NCBI GenBank assembly: GCA_030268105.1
Contig: BSDZ01000015.1
Span: 2,755,501-2,819,500 of the forward strand
DNA length: 64,000 nucleotides
From: Volvox africanus
Lineage: Eukaryota > Chlorophyta > Chlorophyceae > Chlamydomonadales > Volvocaceae
Direction of reading: 5' to 3'
The notes under the pieces were generated by a model. That model was not told where the DNA came from. It saw only the letters and a program-made list of their open reading frames with translations, and made no database searches. The translations under genes and the position numbers were made by a program. Positions 24,112 to 34,910 of the stretch are shown piece by piece (position 1 is the first letter of the stretch; every line of letters starts with the position of its first letter).

Positions 24112-25882
24112 GAAGTAAGCCAAACCACGTTACAGAGGACGGCGTAATTCCGTCGATAGTCGTGTATAAGATTGGGATGGATGTAGGCGACGACACTCGT
24201 AGATCGATAGCCGTCAGGTCCTCAGAAATTGCAACCGATCCAGATGAATTTATGCTAATGATAGAACATGCAAAAATGACTTTGCGCAAAACGTCGTGTT
24301 CGTTTCAGAAAGAGGATGCTTGGATCTATACCAGTCTAGATACCGAGCTAAAATACTTGATCTTCAACAACGGTTGTCACGGAGACGCATGTAACAAGGC
24401 CTTGAAGGTGACACACAGTCGCCAACCGCAAGCAGTTCAGGCCTTGTACGGATATACAGGTGACTGCGCCAATGTCCATGGAAGCATACCGGCATACCAC
24501 CCACCACTCCTTCTTCGGTGCACGTGTGCCTTCCGCTTCCGTTATTGTCGCCGCCTGCCACTTGTGTGTCCACGCTGACTTTCACAAGCTTTTGAAAGAG
24601 TCCATTCGTGCAACCTGATGCACATTACAGCGACCCTACCAGTACAGGAAATCCTTCGCGCGCGCCTATTCGTCTACCAGTCCATATCGGCAGACATTCC
24701 CAAACCCACAGCACATCGACAGGTATAACCCTTTTTACATACGGTGCCTAGATTGGCCTTGCCGCAATTACGTTTGATAAGTTTGCTGCTAGAGGCCAGG
24801 GGGTTTACCTCTAAGAGCGTTGAGAGTCCAAGAGCACTAAGAGCATATGCAGCCGCTTTGCACGCACCTCCATTCATTCCTTCAAGTTTTTGAATGTGCG
24901 TTTCCAGTGAGACCATGATAGACACACGTATGCGTGTGCCTGTTTTGGCACACTCTGCCCACTCCGCTCTTCCGGCAGGTTCGGGGTTACGCACAATGGC
25001 CGTCATATATATATTTGTGTGTGTATGTGTCTTTCCGGCGGATACACTCAAAAGTTTGCGTCCTTTCACTCTTGTACAAATGGGTGTTGTGGGCATACTA
25101 ATTGCACCAGAGTAGAGTTCAAGGTCCGATTCCAGTTTAGTCAAGGCATAACCTGCAGATGGCACGCATCCACGCATGCCCTTGTCCTCGACCTCGTCAC
25201 AGCCTTATATCTGACCAAACCTCAAGGCCTCTGCCTAGCAGTAAGCCTCACATTGGGCCCCATTCATCGTTCGCCATGCGTTTAACGTATGTGCAAACCC
25301 GTTGTAGAGGGCTATAATCTATGTCAGTTTATGTACGTAAAACACAAAAACATGCACAAATGACCCATGTATAAAGGGACCAAAAGACAGCTAACATGTA
25401 AAGCGTTCGCTCATGACGGAGCGACATACATCGGCTACGATATACAATTTTACGCGAAAATCACGGTACAGGAAGTCGCCTTCTTGTACCGTACCGCTGC
25501 GAACGCGAAGTGGCCCACAGCTATGCAACATTAAAAATATCCACACCCGCACGGACCATGTGTGATTGGTCATCATGCTATCTAAAGGACTCCACCGTGT
25601 TCGCCTGTATCTTCATGTATAAATGTAGCGTTGTATGCGCCTCCTAACTATGCGTGTTACAGCCACGGTGGCGAGTATCATAATTGCTTCTTGTTTCGAC
25701 ATCATCCCGGGGATTTGATCCTGCTACGGCATACAGTCCAACGGCCTCCATCTAGCACCGCCCGTCTAAGAATCCACAATGCCGGCGCCGTATTGGTAGC
25801 CGCCCTACCGGCTCCACAACGCCTTCCCCCCATATATGGTGGCGGCAACGGTATAGAGAGTTGGCCCCAGCTGGGACTTGGT
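24112..25882. other. Intergenic region between stomatin-like and zinc-ribbon genes
   Basis: This holds the promoter of the minus-strand stomatin-like gene and the 3' UTR of the zinc-ribbon gene. A minus-strand TGTAA at 25657-25661, about 220 nt past the stop, is a plausible polyadenylation signal. Open frames of 138 codons (+, 24162-24578) and 167 codons (-, 24674-25177) have no recognisable domain, and the first begins with GTG rather than ATG. Confidence 0.5.
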
Positions 25883-27638
25883 CTAGAACTCGGCCTTGCC
25901 GCACTTGGCACATTTGCTGCGGAGAGCGTTCATGGGTATTCATCGGTTTTTATAGGGTTTAATAGATCCTTAGATAGCTGACAGATTAGAAAGATATGAT
26001 CGATTGTAGTAGACATTAGTTACTGGTTAATGCCAGACGGCGGATCGCAGACAGTTGAGATCAAGACAATACGGCAAGTGTGGGTTTTGAAAAACCAAGG
26101 GAATGCAGCACGAATATTGGATATTAGATGTCACAGCACAGCGCATAATCTGAACAGCGTATGCGCCCTTTGCCATCTAGGGAGTGATCACGCAAGGTGT
26201 CATGACATGGATTTGGATCCTTCGTACGAAAGCCAGACGGCCAGAGGGCAGGTGCCAGGTTAATTTGTTGTTAGGTACTTTCACCTGCACCTTGTGAAAG
26301 GAAAGACATCCAAATATGCAAGCAGCCGAGTGTTTTTCGCGACACCCCTTTGCAGACGGATAGCGTCGGCACCGTGTAGCTGCTGAATAGAACGGTGCTC
26401 AAAATGATGACCCAAATAATAAGAATGCACACCGTAAAAATGTTGAATGCTATACCTCGTTGAGTGTGATAGACCCACCTGAACTTGAAATTGTGCTTCT
26501 GTCCATCGGTGCACAGGCCCTGCTTGGAACTGCCGGGCGATACAGTCTTGCCGTAGCCCTCACCCATGCCACACTTGCTGCACGACAGCGACGAAGGAAA
26601 AAGGGTATCAACATACCGGCCCGCGAGTTATCATGGAGAAATTTGTGAGTGGAATGGTGAGTCAAGGTACCCGGATGAGCGTCGGGAGCAAACGGCTTGC
26701 GCCGATTTAACGGAGTGCGCCTTCTCCGAAATGCCCCTAAGGTATGTGTGTGATTTGGGTCAACGCACAGGCGCTCTCCTTGGATGCAGCATCGGCGTGC
26801 ACGAAACGTACCACACTTGCTCACATACACATACGGCATTCACATAGTACTTCGAAGTCGGTTGGACGATGTGGGTCGAGCTGAAAGAACGGCAGCGCTT
26901 GACGGGCAAACCTACGATCTACCTGCCTCACACTTAAGTTTTTTCCATTAGGACCATTTCCCAGCATAAAAAAGCCCGCAGTCTATGTTTTGCACCAAGC
27001 TCAAGAATAACGTTTGGATTGGTTGGATTAGCGGACACCGTAGTACCGAACGGATACGTCAGCCTCCGTTAGGGACTGGCCAGCTATCGGGTCAGGAGGC
27101 AGATCAGCTCAATGTACTATTGGAAAGGCTGAAGGGACGCAAATATGGATGACGGCTAGGAGGCACGGTAATCCCAAACGCTGTCTCATGTAACGTGGCA
27201 TAAGGCATGAGTCCATTCGGTTCCAGTATACATTACAATCGCAACAAAGCCACTTCTTGTATATCTGTTATGATAAATTAAACCTTTATGTATGCTATCC
27301 ATATCTTCAGCGCGCATGTTTGACGTGCTGAAAATGTCGAATTGTCGACATCCCAGTGACATCCTCTCCGGGAACCAGTATAACATTCAGGTTTACCTGC
27401 ACTTTCCAAACTTCCAAGTATGCTGACCGCCCTTTGAGCAATCTCCGCTAGCGCTTTCGCAGGCGTCGCTTGCCTTGGACTTGAAAGTGGAGACCTCCCC
27501 AGGCTGCCGCTTGGGGACAGCCCCGCCACCAACCAGGGGCGCAAGGCACTTGGGACACTCGTTCTTACCATACTTGTCAAGCCAGCTGTAATTGCATGTC
27601 GGGCACTGCTTCCTCACTTCTTTTAATGTTTGCGCCAT
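25883..27638 (-). CDS. Small zinc-ribbon protein with duplicated H-x-(W/F)-K-F-x-K-C-x-K-C-G motif
   Basis: A three-exon model of 124 residues: 27397-27638, 26479-26577, 25883-25916. Both introns are GT-AG and interrupt an AGC serine codon at the same phase, each just before a K-C-x-K-C or K-C-G motif. The N-terminus has a zinc ribbon, C12PTC15 and C28PKC31. Residues 72-84 read [13 protein letters not shown]. The C-terminus reads [19 protein letters not shown] and stops, so the second copy repeats the first. Two internal Cys (in [15 protein letters not shown]) may also bind metal. The start is the ATG of [15 protein letters not shown]; a non-ATG upstream extension is open but unnecessary. I do not recognise a named family. 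Zinc binding and perhaps nucleic-acid or protein binding are inferred from the motifs alone. The gene is divergent from ftsZ with a 2.3-kb gap. Confidence 0.82.
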
Positions 27639-29957
27639 GCTGTGTTCAATTTGGTGAAGGAAGTGTGGCAAAGACGCAGTGTTGCTTAAAAAGTTAAAGC
27701 TTCGAATATCAATAGAAAATATATATCGAAAATATCTTCGGCTATTATATGGTCCCTTGGTGTGTTATCGGCAGGTACGGTAGGCTTTCTATATGATGCC
27801 GTGCGGAAGGTTAGTCGGAAGCCCCCGAAACGACATCAGAGTGACATCTGAGCACATGCGGATGACACTCTTTAATACCTCAAATCAAAATATTCAACAA
27901 TTTGATGTAGACGTAATATTTATTGTCCTCTGTATATGCAGCGGTGAAGGAGGACTACACCTAGCACCGAAACGTTTTGCAACCCAATAATTGCTTACTG
28001 GACCACTGGCCATTTCGATCAAGTTGGAAATCAATTATTCATCTTGCAAATAATAATTTGTTTTAGCTGGAATTGTCAGCAAACCAGCTGATCACCGGGA
28101 AAGGAGTTGCGTCCAGTCGAGCAAGTACATCACACGCCATGGATAGCACTAAAGCAAATTTTCATATGTCTTTCACAACTGGTCGACAGATCTGCGACAT
28201 GACCAGGTATTTGTCGCTGAAGTTGAGGCAGGGTTTCCAGCTTGTGTGAGGTTTTCGTCGTGGGGTAAAGCTCGCTTAAGACTCTAAGGTTATCGGCATA
28301 TCAAATTGAATCTCAGATCCAAATGTTTGCGGACAAAGCAGGCACAAAGGAGACCTCGGTGTCCTTGTCCAGACCTAACCAGGACTGTTCTACGCGGGCT
28401 CAGTTTGTCGTTGTACCATGTATGGAAGATAAATACTGAACACTGTTTTGGATCTGCCTTTACCCCATAATACCGATGCAGTTGGAAAACGTAAAGTGCA
28501 CTTGGGCACTGATACCTCGAACATGGAATAAAAATATGTCATTCTCAATGGAACCACGTATAATAATGGCGATCATACATCTTACCAGGACAGCCTGTTC
28601 CATGATCAGCGCGGCACGCCCTGCAGAAATACTCTGACGGCTCTTCTGAATGTGATTGGTCACACACGCTTCTAATCGTTCGGTGTAAGACACCAGATAT
28701 GTGGGCAGGCCCTGTGCTGTGTCTCTGGACCTCAGCCGCGGCCGTTAATGGGCTATTTGCAAAGCGATTACAATGCTGTTAGAGGTCCGCTTAGCAGATA
28801 AAATTTCTTGAGAACCGGGGTGCTGATCAGTCACGGGTTCTTCCTATTCGCGTCGATTCGAACCATCAAGAGCAAGGATAGTAAGTCATACGGCGCCGTG
28901 TAAGCTGGTAACGCAGTAAGGAGTTCACAAGCCGCGGCGGAGGGAGGTGCACCCATTATCGCTTGTCCTCGCTGTGACCCAAATGGCGGTAATCGAGTGT
29001 GCATGCATCGGAATGTGTAAGAAATGGTGAGAGAAATGTGCAGATTACTTTGATGTCAGGACATGGCGTGGTCAGATGCCGTCGGATTCAGTCTCTTTCA
29101 CAAGTGAAATCTCTTGACGATTTCCCGGGCCAACGTGATGGGAGAACATCGCCGGGAGCTCCGATACTTGCCGAGGGGAACAATTTTTAGTAAACTGCAC
29201 TTTGCATGCAGTGGCCGTTAAGGCTCAGGTTTTCCTTCTACCTGCAATGCTTACAGGCTTCTCAGGGTCGCTCAGCCAATAGATTTCACACATTAATAAT
29301 AATCGCCGGCGGTGGATACAATTAGAGTCGCGCCGGTGGCGCGACTGCTTTCCCACCTTACCGAAATTCACCGACCTTGCCAGGTTTCCCTGGGGCTGAT
29401 TGCAAGCTCGACTTGTAAGCTCGATCGTATTGCTGCGCTGCAACCCGCCTAGCCTAGAATCCCATGTGCCGCTCCGTAGGATTTCAAACTTAGCGTCACA
29501 CAACTTGGCGGAACCGACCTGTGCGTACACCTTAATAAACCTTTTCTACCTGCCAAGACTTCCCCGTGACACAATGGTCAAAAGCCTGGTAGCTTGGCTA
29601 GCAGCATTTGGGAGGGGGCTGTAATCGCGGTACTAAAGTGAAGTAGATCAGTATAAAAGTGTACCTAACTTAATCATGTAAAAACCAGTACTTCAAAAAA
29701 TTAGGTTGTAATTCATGCAGTTAAACGGAGAACTATGAAGTTTTATTGAGTGGTTCTGGAGCTGGCTGTCGGTACGGGAGCTCGCACAATTTGAAAAATT
29801 GCTGGGCGGCTCTTGTACATGGCAGCGTGTCATCACATCGAGATCTGTTCTGCAGTAGTCAGTCCCTTTTGTCGGCGTACGTGTACCCGTTTGCTTTCCA
29901 CGTTGTGCGCGCGCCATCACTATAACTCACGTCCGTCGCGTAGTATTGTCTTTTAAC
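27639..29957. other. Divergent promoter region of the zinc-ribbon gene and ftsZ
   Basis: About 2.3 kb between two gene starts that point away from each other. It is AT-rich near 27.7-28.1 kb. I see no gene, tRNA or strong repeat. A GGTTCGAATC-like B-box match on the minus strand near 28850 has no pairing acceptor stem. Confidence 0.5.
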
Positions 29958-32862
29958 ATGCTTCCATCTAGTGTGCCTACTTCACGCCAGCAAATCGGCC
30001 GGCTACGTACAGCAATGGCAGTCAGGACAAGGCTGTCGATGCGTGTACCCTGCCGCGGAAATGGCCGCACTTCCCTCCGTGTTGCTGCAAGCAGCAGCCA
30101 AGCTATTATAAAGGTAGGATCGGGTTGTTTGCTGTCTCACGAATTTGTTCATGTCACGAAGCCATACGGCAAACCTGATTGGCCCTGGGCGCCAGGTCTT
30201 CGGTGTAGGTGGCGGTGGCTCGAACGCCGTGAACAATATGGTTAACAGTGACGTGCAAGGCGTGGAATTCTGGATCGCAAATACAGACGCACAGGTGTGG
30301 ACTGGTTTGGCAGGAGTGGCTCTCGGTTTGTGCCAGGTATCGCTATTTGTGGGGACAATTTCCTTTTAAGCCCTGACATCTCTACGTACAGGCATTGGCC
30401 ACGTCACCTGTAGAAGGTAAACATAAGGTTCAAGTTGGTTCCAAGCTGACTCGTGGCCTGGGAGCAGGGGGCAATCCCGAGATTGGAGCGGTAAGTGCTC
30501 GTCCTTGCTACGGTGTACACATGATGCACAAAGCTTGCCTGGGACATCTTAACGCATACGTTCAGCCATCATGCTATTTCTGTTGATGGGGGTGATTTTG
30601 CAGCTGGAGCGAGCAGGAGAGGTGTACAGTTTAAATATCCATCCGATTCCTTTCCCCCCTGCATACCCCAGAAAGCTGCACACGAGAGTCGTGACGCCAT
30701 TGCTGCAGCTCTCCAAAATACAGACATGGTGTTTGTGACGGTGAGATTGCCATATTGCTACAATATTCCGGTTTAACACGTCCGTCCTTGGCATTCCTTG
30801 GATGCGTACCCTATGCAATTTTGTAGTACCTTCCCTGGTTCACATACACAGGGATTATCCCAAGCGTGGTTTTCGTATTCGTTGGCTCTAAGCTGCATAC
30901 ACTTTATGCGATGCATCGATGTTAAATTTAGTGAATAAGCCGTACAATTACCGGAGAAAAACCCGTCTATAACGGTACCATTGAGGCCTGTTGACGTCGA
31001 TGACTTATCTCCGTTTCGCAGGCGGGGATGGGTGGTGGCACGGGCAGTGGTGCTGCCCCAATCGTGGCCCAAATCGCGCGAGAGATGGGGATTCTTACCG
31101 TCGGCATCGTGACAACGCCATTCACGTTTGAGGGCCGGCAGCGGGCGCAGCAGGTGAGGTGATGGGACCCAGGAGTAACGTGACTGTGTAGCCAACCTGA
31201 GACATTGCTTCTGGGTAGCTGTTTTTCCGTTCAACGGTCATTGCTTTAAACTCTGTCTTACCCTGCAGGCTCGTGTTGCGCTAGCCAACTTGCGCTCTGC
31301 GGTTGACACACTCATCGTCATTCCGAACGACCGCCTGCTCTCAGGTATCTAACGGGCAACTGTGTCCTTCGTGACAATTTTCAGTTTCAACACACTGCCC
31401 CATCTACGATACCCATGCCCCGGCCGCTGTGTTCATGCTGCATCCTACTGGTTGCGTCTACCTTGTTGATTCGAAGCCCTGGCTCTTGTTTATTGTGGCG
31501 ATGCCTTTTTTGTTTATGTAGCCATGGACACCAATGTGCCCATTCGGGATGCTTTCAAGATTGCTGACGACGTGCTTCGCCAGGGTGTGAAGGGCATCAG
31601 CGAAATCATCACGGTAAGGTATACCGTGATATGCAGGGACACTCCCTGCATTCCTTCATGTTTGACCTGTCTAGTTGACAGGTCTGTTAGCAAGTACCGC
31701 ATTCAGACCGATTCTTAAACCTCTCACCAGTAAACGCATTCATCTGCCGTCGTCCAAATGCATGTGGGTTAAACCATGAAGTGTCTTGAGCGCTACCAGG
31801 CGCGACCCCTGGCTGCCTGCATGGTTAATGGATGTCACTCAAACATGTAAAGCGCCATGGACCCATCCAAATCCTCCGTTCGTGTCGCAGGTTCCAGGGC
31901 TGGTGAATGTTGACTTTGCGGATGTACGGGCAATTATGTCAGGCGCCGGCTCGTCGCTGATGGGCCAGGGCTATGGATGTAAGTCGTGTAGCCTTACCCA
32001 ACATGACTGTCCATGAAGAGGGTTTCAGTCGCGCTATCGCTGATAGGTCTTTGTGAGCATATTCAAGACATTTGTGGGGCCAGATGGGCTCTATGTCCTT
32101 GCATTTACGCAACCGAATTCTATTCTTGGATGCCGCAGCTTGTGTAAATTTACTTGGTGCGCAAATTCCCCCTGGGCTGGTCCAATTCGTTTCCTTTGTA
32201 ACCCATCCGTGATCCGTTCTTTCTGTCTGATTTTATAGCCGGTCCATCGCGAGCCCAGGATGCGGCCCTTCGCGCCATCTCATCACCGTTGCTTGAGGTG
32301 GGCATTGACCGGGCCACCGGTGTCGTCTGGAACATCACGGGGCCGCCCAACCTGACGCTCCACGAGGTGCGCATGGGTTATCAAGCCTTTTGGTAAAGCT
32401 GAAGAGCAAAGAAACGGACAGATATGTTTGCGAGAGGGTTAAGTAATCGGGTTGTATAGGTTGCAATCTTATGAGCTATCTGCATGTTGTGTTGGTAATT
32501 TTACTATTACGCAGGTCAACGAGGCTGCCGAGATAATCTATGACATGGTAGACCCGAACGCGAATCTCATCTTTGGCGCCGTGATTGATAATACGCTGCC
32601 GGATGACACCGTCTCTATCACTATTATAGCAACTGGCTTCGGTCAGCTGGAGCCAGAGCTAGGCGCGCTTAATGACTCGCGCCGGGCGTCCAGGTCGGCA
32701 GCAGCGGCAGCCGCACCGACGGGGGATGTAGCCGAGTCGCCAGAGATGGCGCGGCCGTTGGGTATGGGACAAGGAAGCGGCATGCGGGACGGAGCGGACT
32801 TCACCCCCAGCGGAGTGGAAATTCCTGCTTTTCTGCGCCGACGCCGGCTGCAGGGCAAATAA
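29958..32862 (+). CDS. ftsZ2: Plastid division protein FtsZ, FtsZ2 type
   Basis: A complete gene of ten exons and 428 residues: 29958-30113, 30196-30294, 30392-30490, 30672-30740, 31022-31153, 31269-31344, 31522-31613, 31891-31978, 32239-32366, 32515-32862. All phases join. About 50 residues rich in Ser, Arg and Ala precede the core and look like a plastid transit peptide. The GTP-binding loop [11 protein letters not shown] is at 55-65, the tubulin signature [10 protein letters not shown] at 145-154 and the T7 catalytic loop NVDFADV at 247-253. The C-terminus has IPAFLRRR, the conserved peptide that in FtsZ2 and bacterial FtsZ docks partner proteins (ARC6 in plants). FtsZ1-type proteins lack it. 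The product assembles the stromal Z ring for chloroplast division. One oddity: NITG-PP-NL at 302-309, where most plastid FtsZ2 have NITGG-x-DL. A TGTAA lies about 385 nt after the stop. Confidence 0.96.
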
Positions 32863-33850
32863 ACTGCACCCTGAAGCAACCGGCAGAAGAAGGGTTAAGT
32901 AGGCTGGGGCAGCTGGCTTCTAGAGGATAGGGATGATGTGAATCAGTGACTTGCTGTGGAGTGTTGTAGGTGTGGCTTGGAGCGTAGGTTGTAGTGATTT
33001 ATTTGGAAAGTATAAATTTTGCGGGTGCATAACTGGTGAGCCGCTCATATTGCACGGTGTATATGTTGGAGGGTTATACCTGTCATACGTACTAGGTTTA
33101 AAGAGTTCCGTTGATTGAATACAACGTTCACAGTTTTTAACGAGTAATTACATAAAGTTGTAGACAAGATATTTACTATGCAGGTAGAATTTTTAGGTGA
33201 CTACGATCACCTTAACGATTGAGGAAGGGACCTATGGTTATTAGAGTGTAAAAACTTTCTTAACTTATTAGTAGGTGCAAGTTCAGTCAATCAGTTCCGA
33301 GCATGGAAGTTTGGAGATACGGTTCATAGAAATACAGCCCTGACGCCCACACAAATGGGAAGGACAGTATGGCCGAAAGTTACAGTTAAATAACCGGGCA
33401 TAAACGCACATATAGCAGCGCGGTCTAATAAGACTCAAGTTCGCAGGGTCGTCCCAATCCACGCGCACGGCTTTCATACGCGTTAATATGCAACACACAC
33501 TGACCCGCGTAGAACGCACCAGAGGCCCAAGTCTTGCGCACTGCATATTGCCCAAACCCGCTTGGCCGTCGACAAACTTGAGAGGAGAGAAGGATCGCTG
33601 GGACCGTAGCTCAAATCTCTGCAGGAATGCGGGCATAAGAGAGTCGCGACATGGTTAAAAAACAAATAACTTAATTTGCACCTATGCCATGTGAGGCCAG
33701 GCTCAAAAAGGTTGTGTGGGAAAGAAAGCGCTCTGCTTGCAACGTCCCTCTTGAACCTTCCCTCTCAACTAGATTCGCCCCGACACACCAGCTAGCTACC
33801 ATGCAACAAACTCTAGTTGCGTGCAGCTACAAATCCAGATACCCTCGTAC
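32863..33850. other. Convergent 3' region between ftsZ and eIF1A
   Basis: This contains the ftsZ 3' UTR and, on the minus strand, the unresolved last exon and 3' UTR of eIF1A. One possible eIF1A acceptor near 33620 would add only a few codons before a stop. No other gene is seen. Confidence 0.5.
33247..33251 (+). terminator. Possible TGTAA polyadenylation signal of ftsZ
   Basis: TGTAA is the typical poly(A) signal of green algal nuclear genes. This copy is about 385 nt after the ftsZ stop codon in AT-rich sequence. The motif is short, so chance occurrence is possible. Confidence 0.35.
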
Positions 33851-34910
33851 CTGCAATATCATCGAAGTCGAAGTACTCCTGGTTCTCCTTATCCTCGCCT
33901 TCAAAGATGACATCCGTGTCGTTGATACGAATGTGCTCCGGTAACTCGCCATACTACATGAGGAACGGTCAAGGATATGCACACGCAAGCGTAAGGGACC
34001 AAAACGAATAATAGGGCACTGATAACACGAATCCTCGGCTCAGCGGTGCTTTGCACTAACCGGTGCTCTAACCCTACAGTGTCAGAGCAACTGGTTGGTA
34101 ATCAGCACCACAGGGCCGACTGAGCCATGTGAATTTAAACAGAAACCATCAAACCAACAATGAATCAATACTTTTCCCTGACCGCATAATTGCGTAGTCC
34201 CATCTTCACATTCAACCTAACGTACAATTGCGAACAACCCGGTGGGCTGTATGTTAAGGCCTTAGGTTTACTGTCCCAACAAGCCCTGGTCAGCGTAGGA
34301 CTGTTGTACTGTAGGACTGTTTTAGCTTCTTACCTACCCCTTTCCTGATTCCCTAATATGGTCAAGCGCAACCCTGCATGGCAATTAAAATGCCTGAATC
34401 GCGACCGCCAACGTTTTTAGTGAGACGTCTCTAACCAGGGGAGGACCCAGGCAGTTTTACCTGGGCATACCCAGGAGGTGGATGGCTTGCTACAGGCTAG
34501 CGGCAAACGCACTGCAAGCAGCTTCGCCAGCTGAAGTTAGACAGAATAGCACGCTCGACCCAAACCCGGCCATCGTGTATCAACGAAGTCCACACCTGCT
34601 TCAGCACACGTGCTTCATCGGCCGTATACTTCATAATGACGTCTGCCTTCTCATCCTGGTAATCGCGCAGACCCACAAGCACGATGTCACCCTGAGCGAC
34701 CCAAACTTTCTTGCGCATCTTGCCACGGATGTTGCAGAGACGCTTCTTGCCATCGATGCATTGCGCCTCCAGGCGGCCGTTCCCAAGCATGCGGATCACT
34801 TGCGCATACTCTTGACCATCCTCCTTGTAGACCAACTCACGCTTCTCCTCCTCGTTCTCGTTCTTTCCCCTCTTGCGGTTCTTACCGCCCTTGCCCTTGT
34901 TCTTGGGCAT
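33851..34910 (-). CDS. EIF1A: Translation initiation factor eIF1A (last exon unresolved)
   Basis: Two exons are clear: 34596-34910 and 33851-33953. They join in phase 0 at LKQ|YGELPEH. The basic N-terminal tail [20 protein letters not shown] is followed by the OB fold: [60 protein letters not shown]. The helical extension [23 protein letters not shown] and an acidic tail (EYFDFDDIA) come next. This is the complete domain order of eIF1A, which binds the A site of the 40S subunit and promotes scanning and start-codon selection. The second exon ends in phase 1 at a GTACGA donor, so a short third exon with the stop must lie further left; its position is not certain. About 139 residues are assigned; usual length is about 145. 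Confidence 0.93.
34020..34130 (-). repeat. tRNA-like sequence, possible SINE remnant
   Basis: On the minus strand TGGCTCAGTCGG resembles an A box, and GGTTAGAGCACCGG resembles a tRNA D arm about 60 nt later. A 7-nt complementary pair, GGCTCAG/CTGAGCC, bounds a 90-nt segment. No proper T arm with an acceptor stem follows, so it is not a functional tRNA. It lies in the intron of eIF1A. Confidence 0.3.

Noticed and set aside
24674..25177. 167-codon minus-strand frame
   Set aside because: Contains simple-repeat translation (His-Thr runs) and no domain; lies in expected UTR/promoter sequence.
26283..26400. An additional exon of the zinc-ribbon gene ending TTCACAAGGTGCAG
   Set aside because: Joining 26479 directly to 25916 gives [16 protein letters not shown] in perfect phase and repeats the upstream motif; the extra segment would insert unrelated sequence.
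28840..28930. Possible tRNA on the minus strand (GGTTCGAATC)
   Set aside because: No 5' sequence pairs with the would-be acceptor strand.
29958..32862. FtsZ as bacterial contamination
   Set aside because: The gene has nine spliceosomal introns, an N-terminal extension and eukaryotic neighbours; it is a nuclear gene for a plastid protein.
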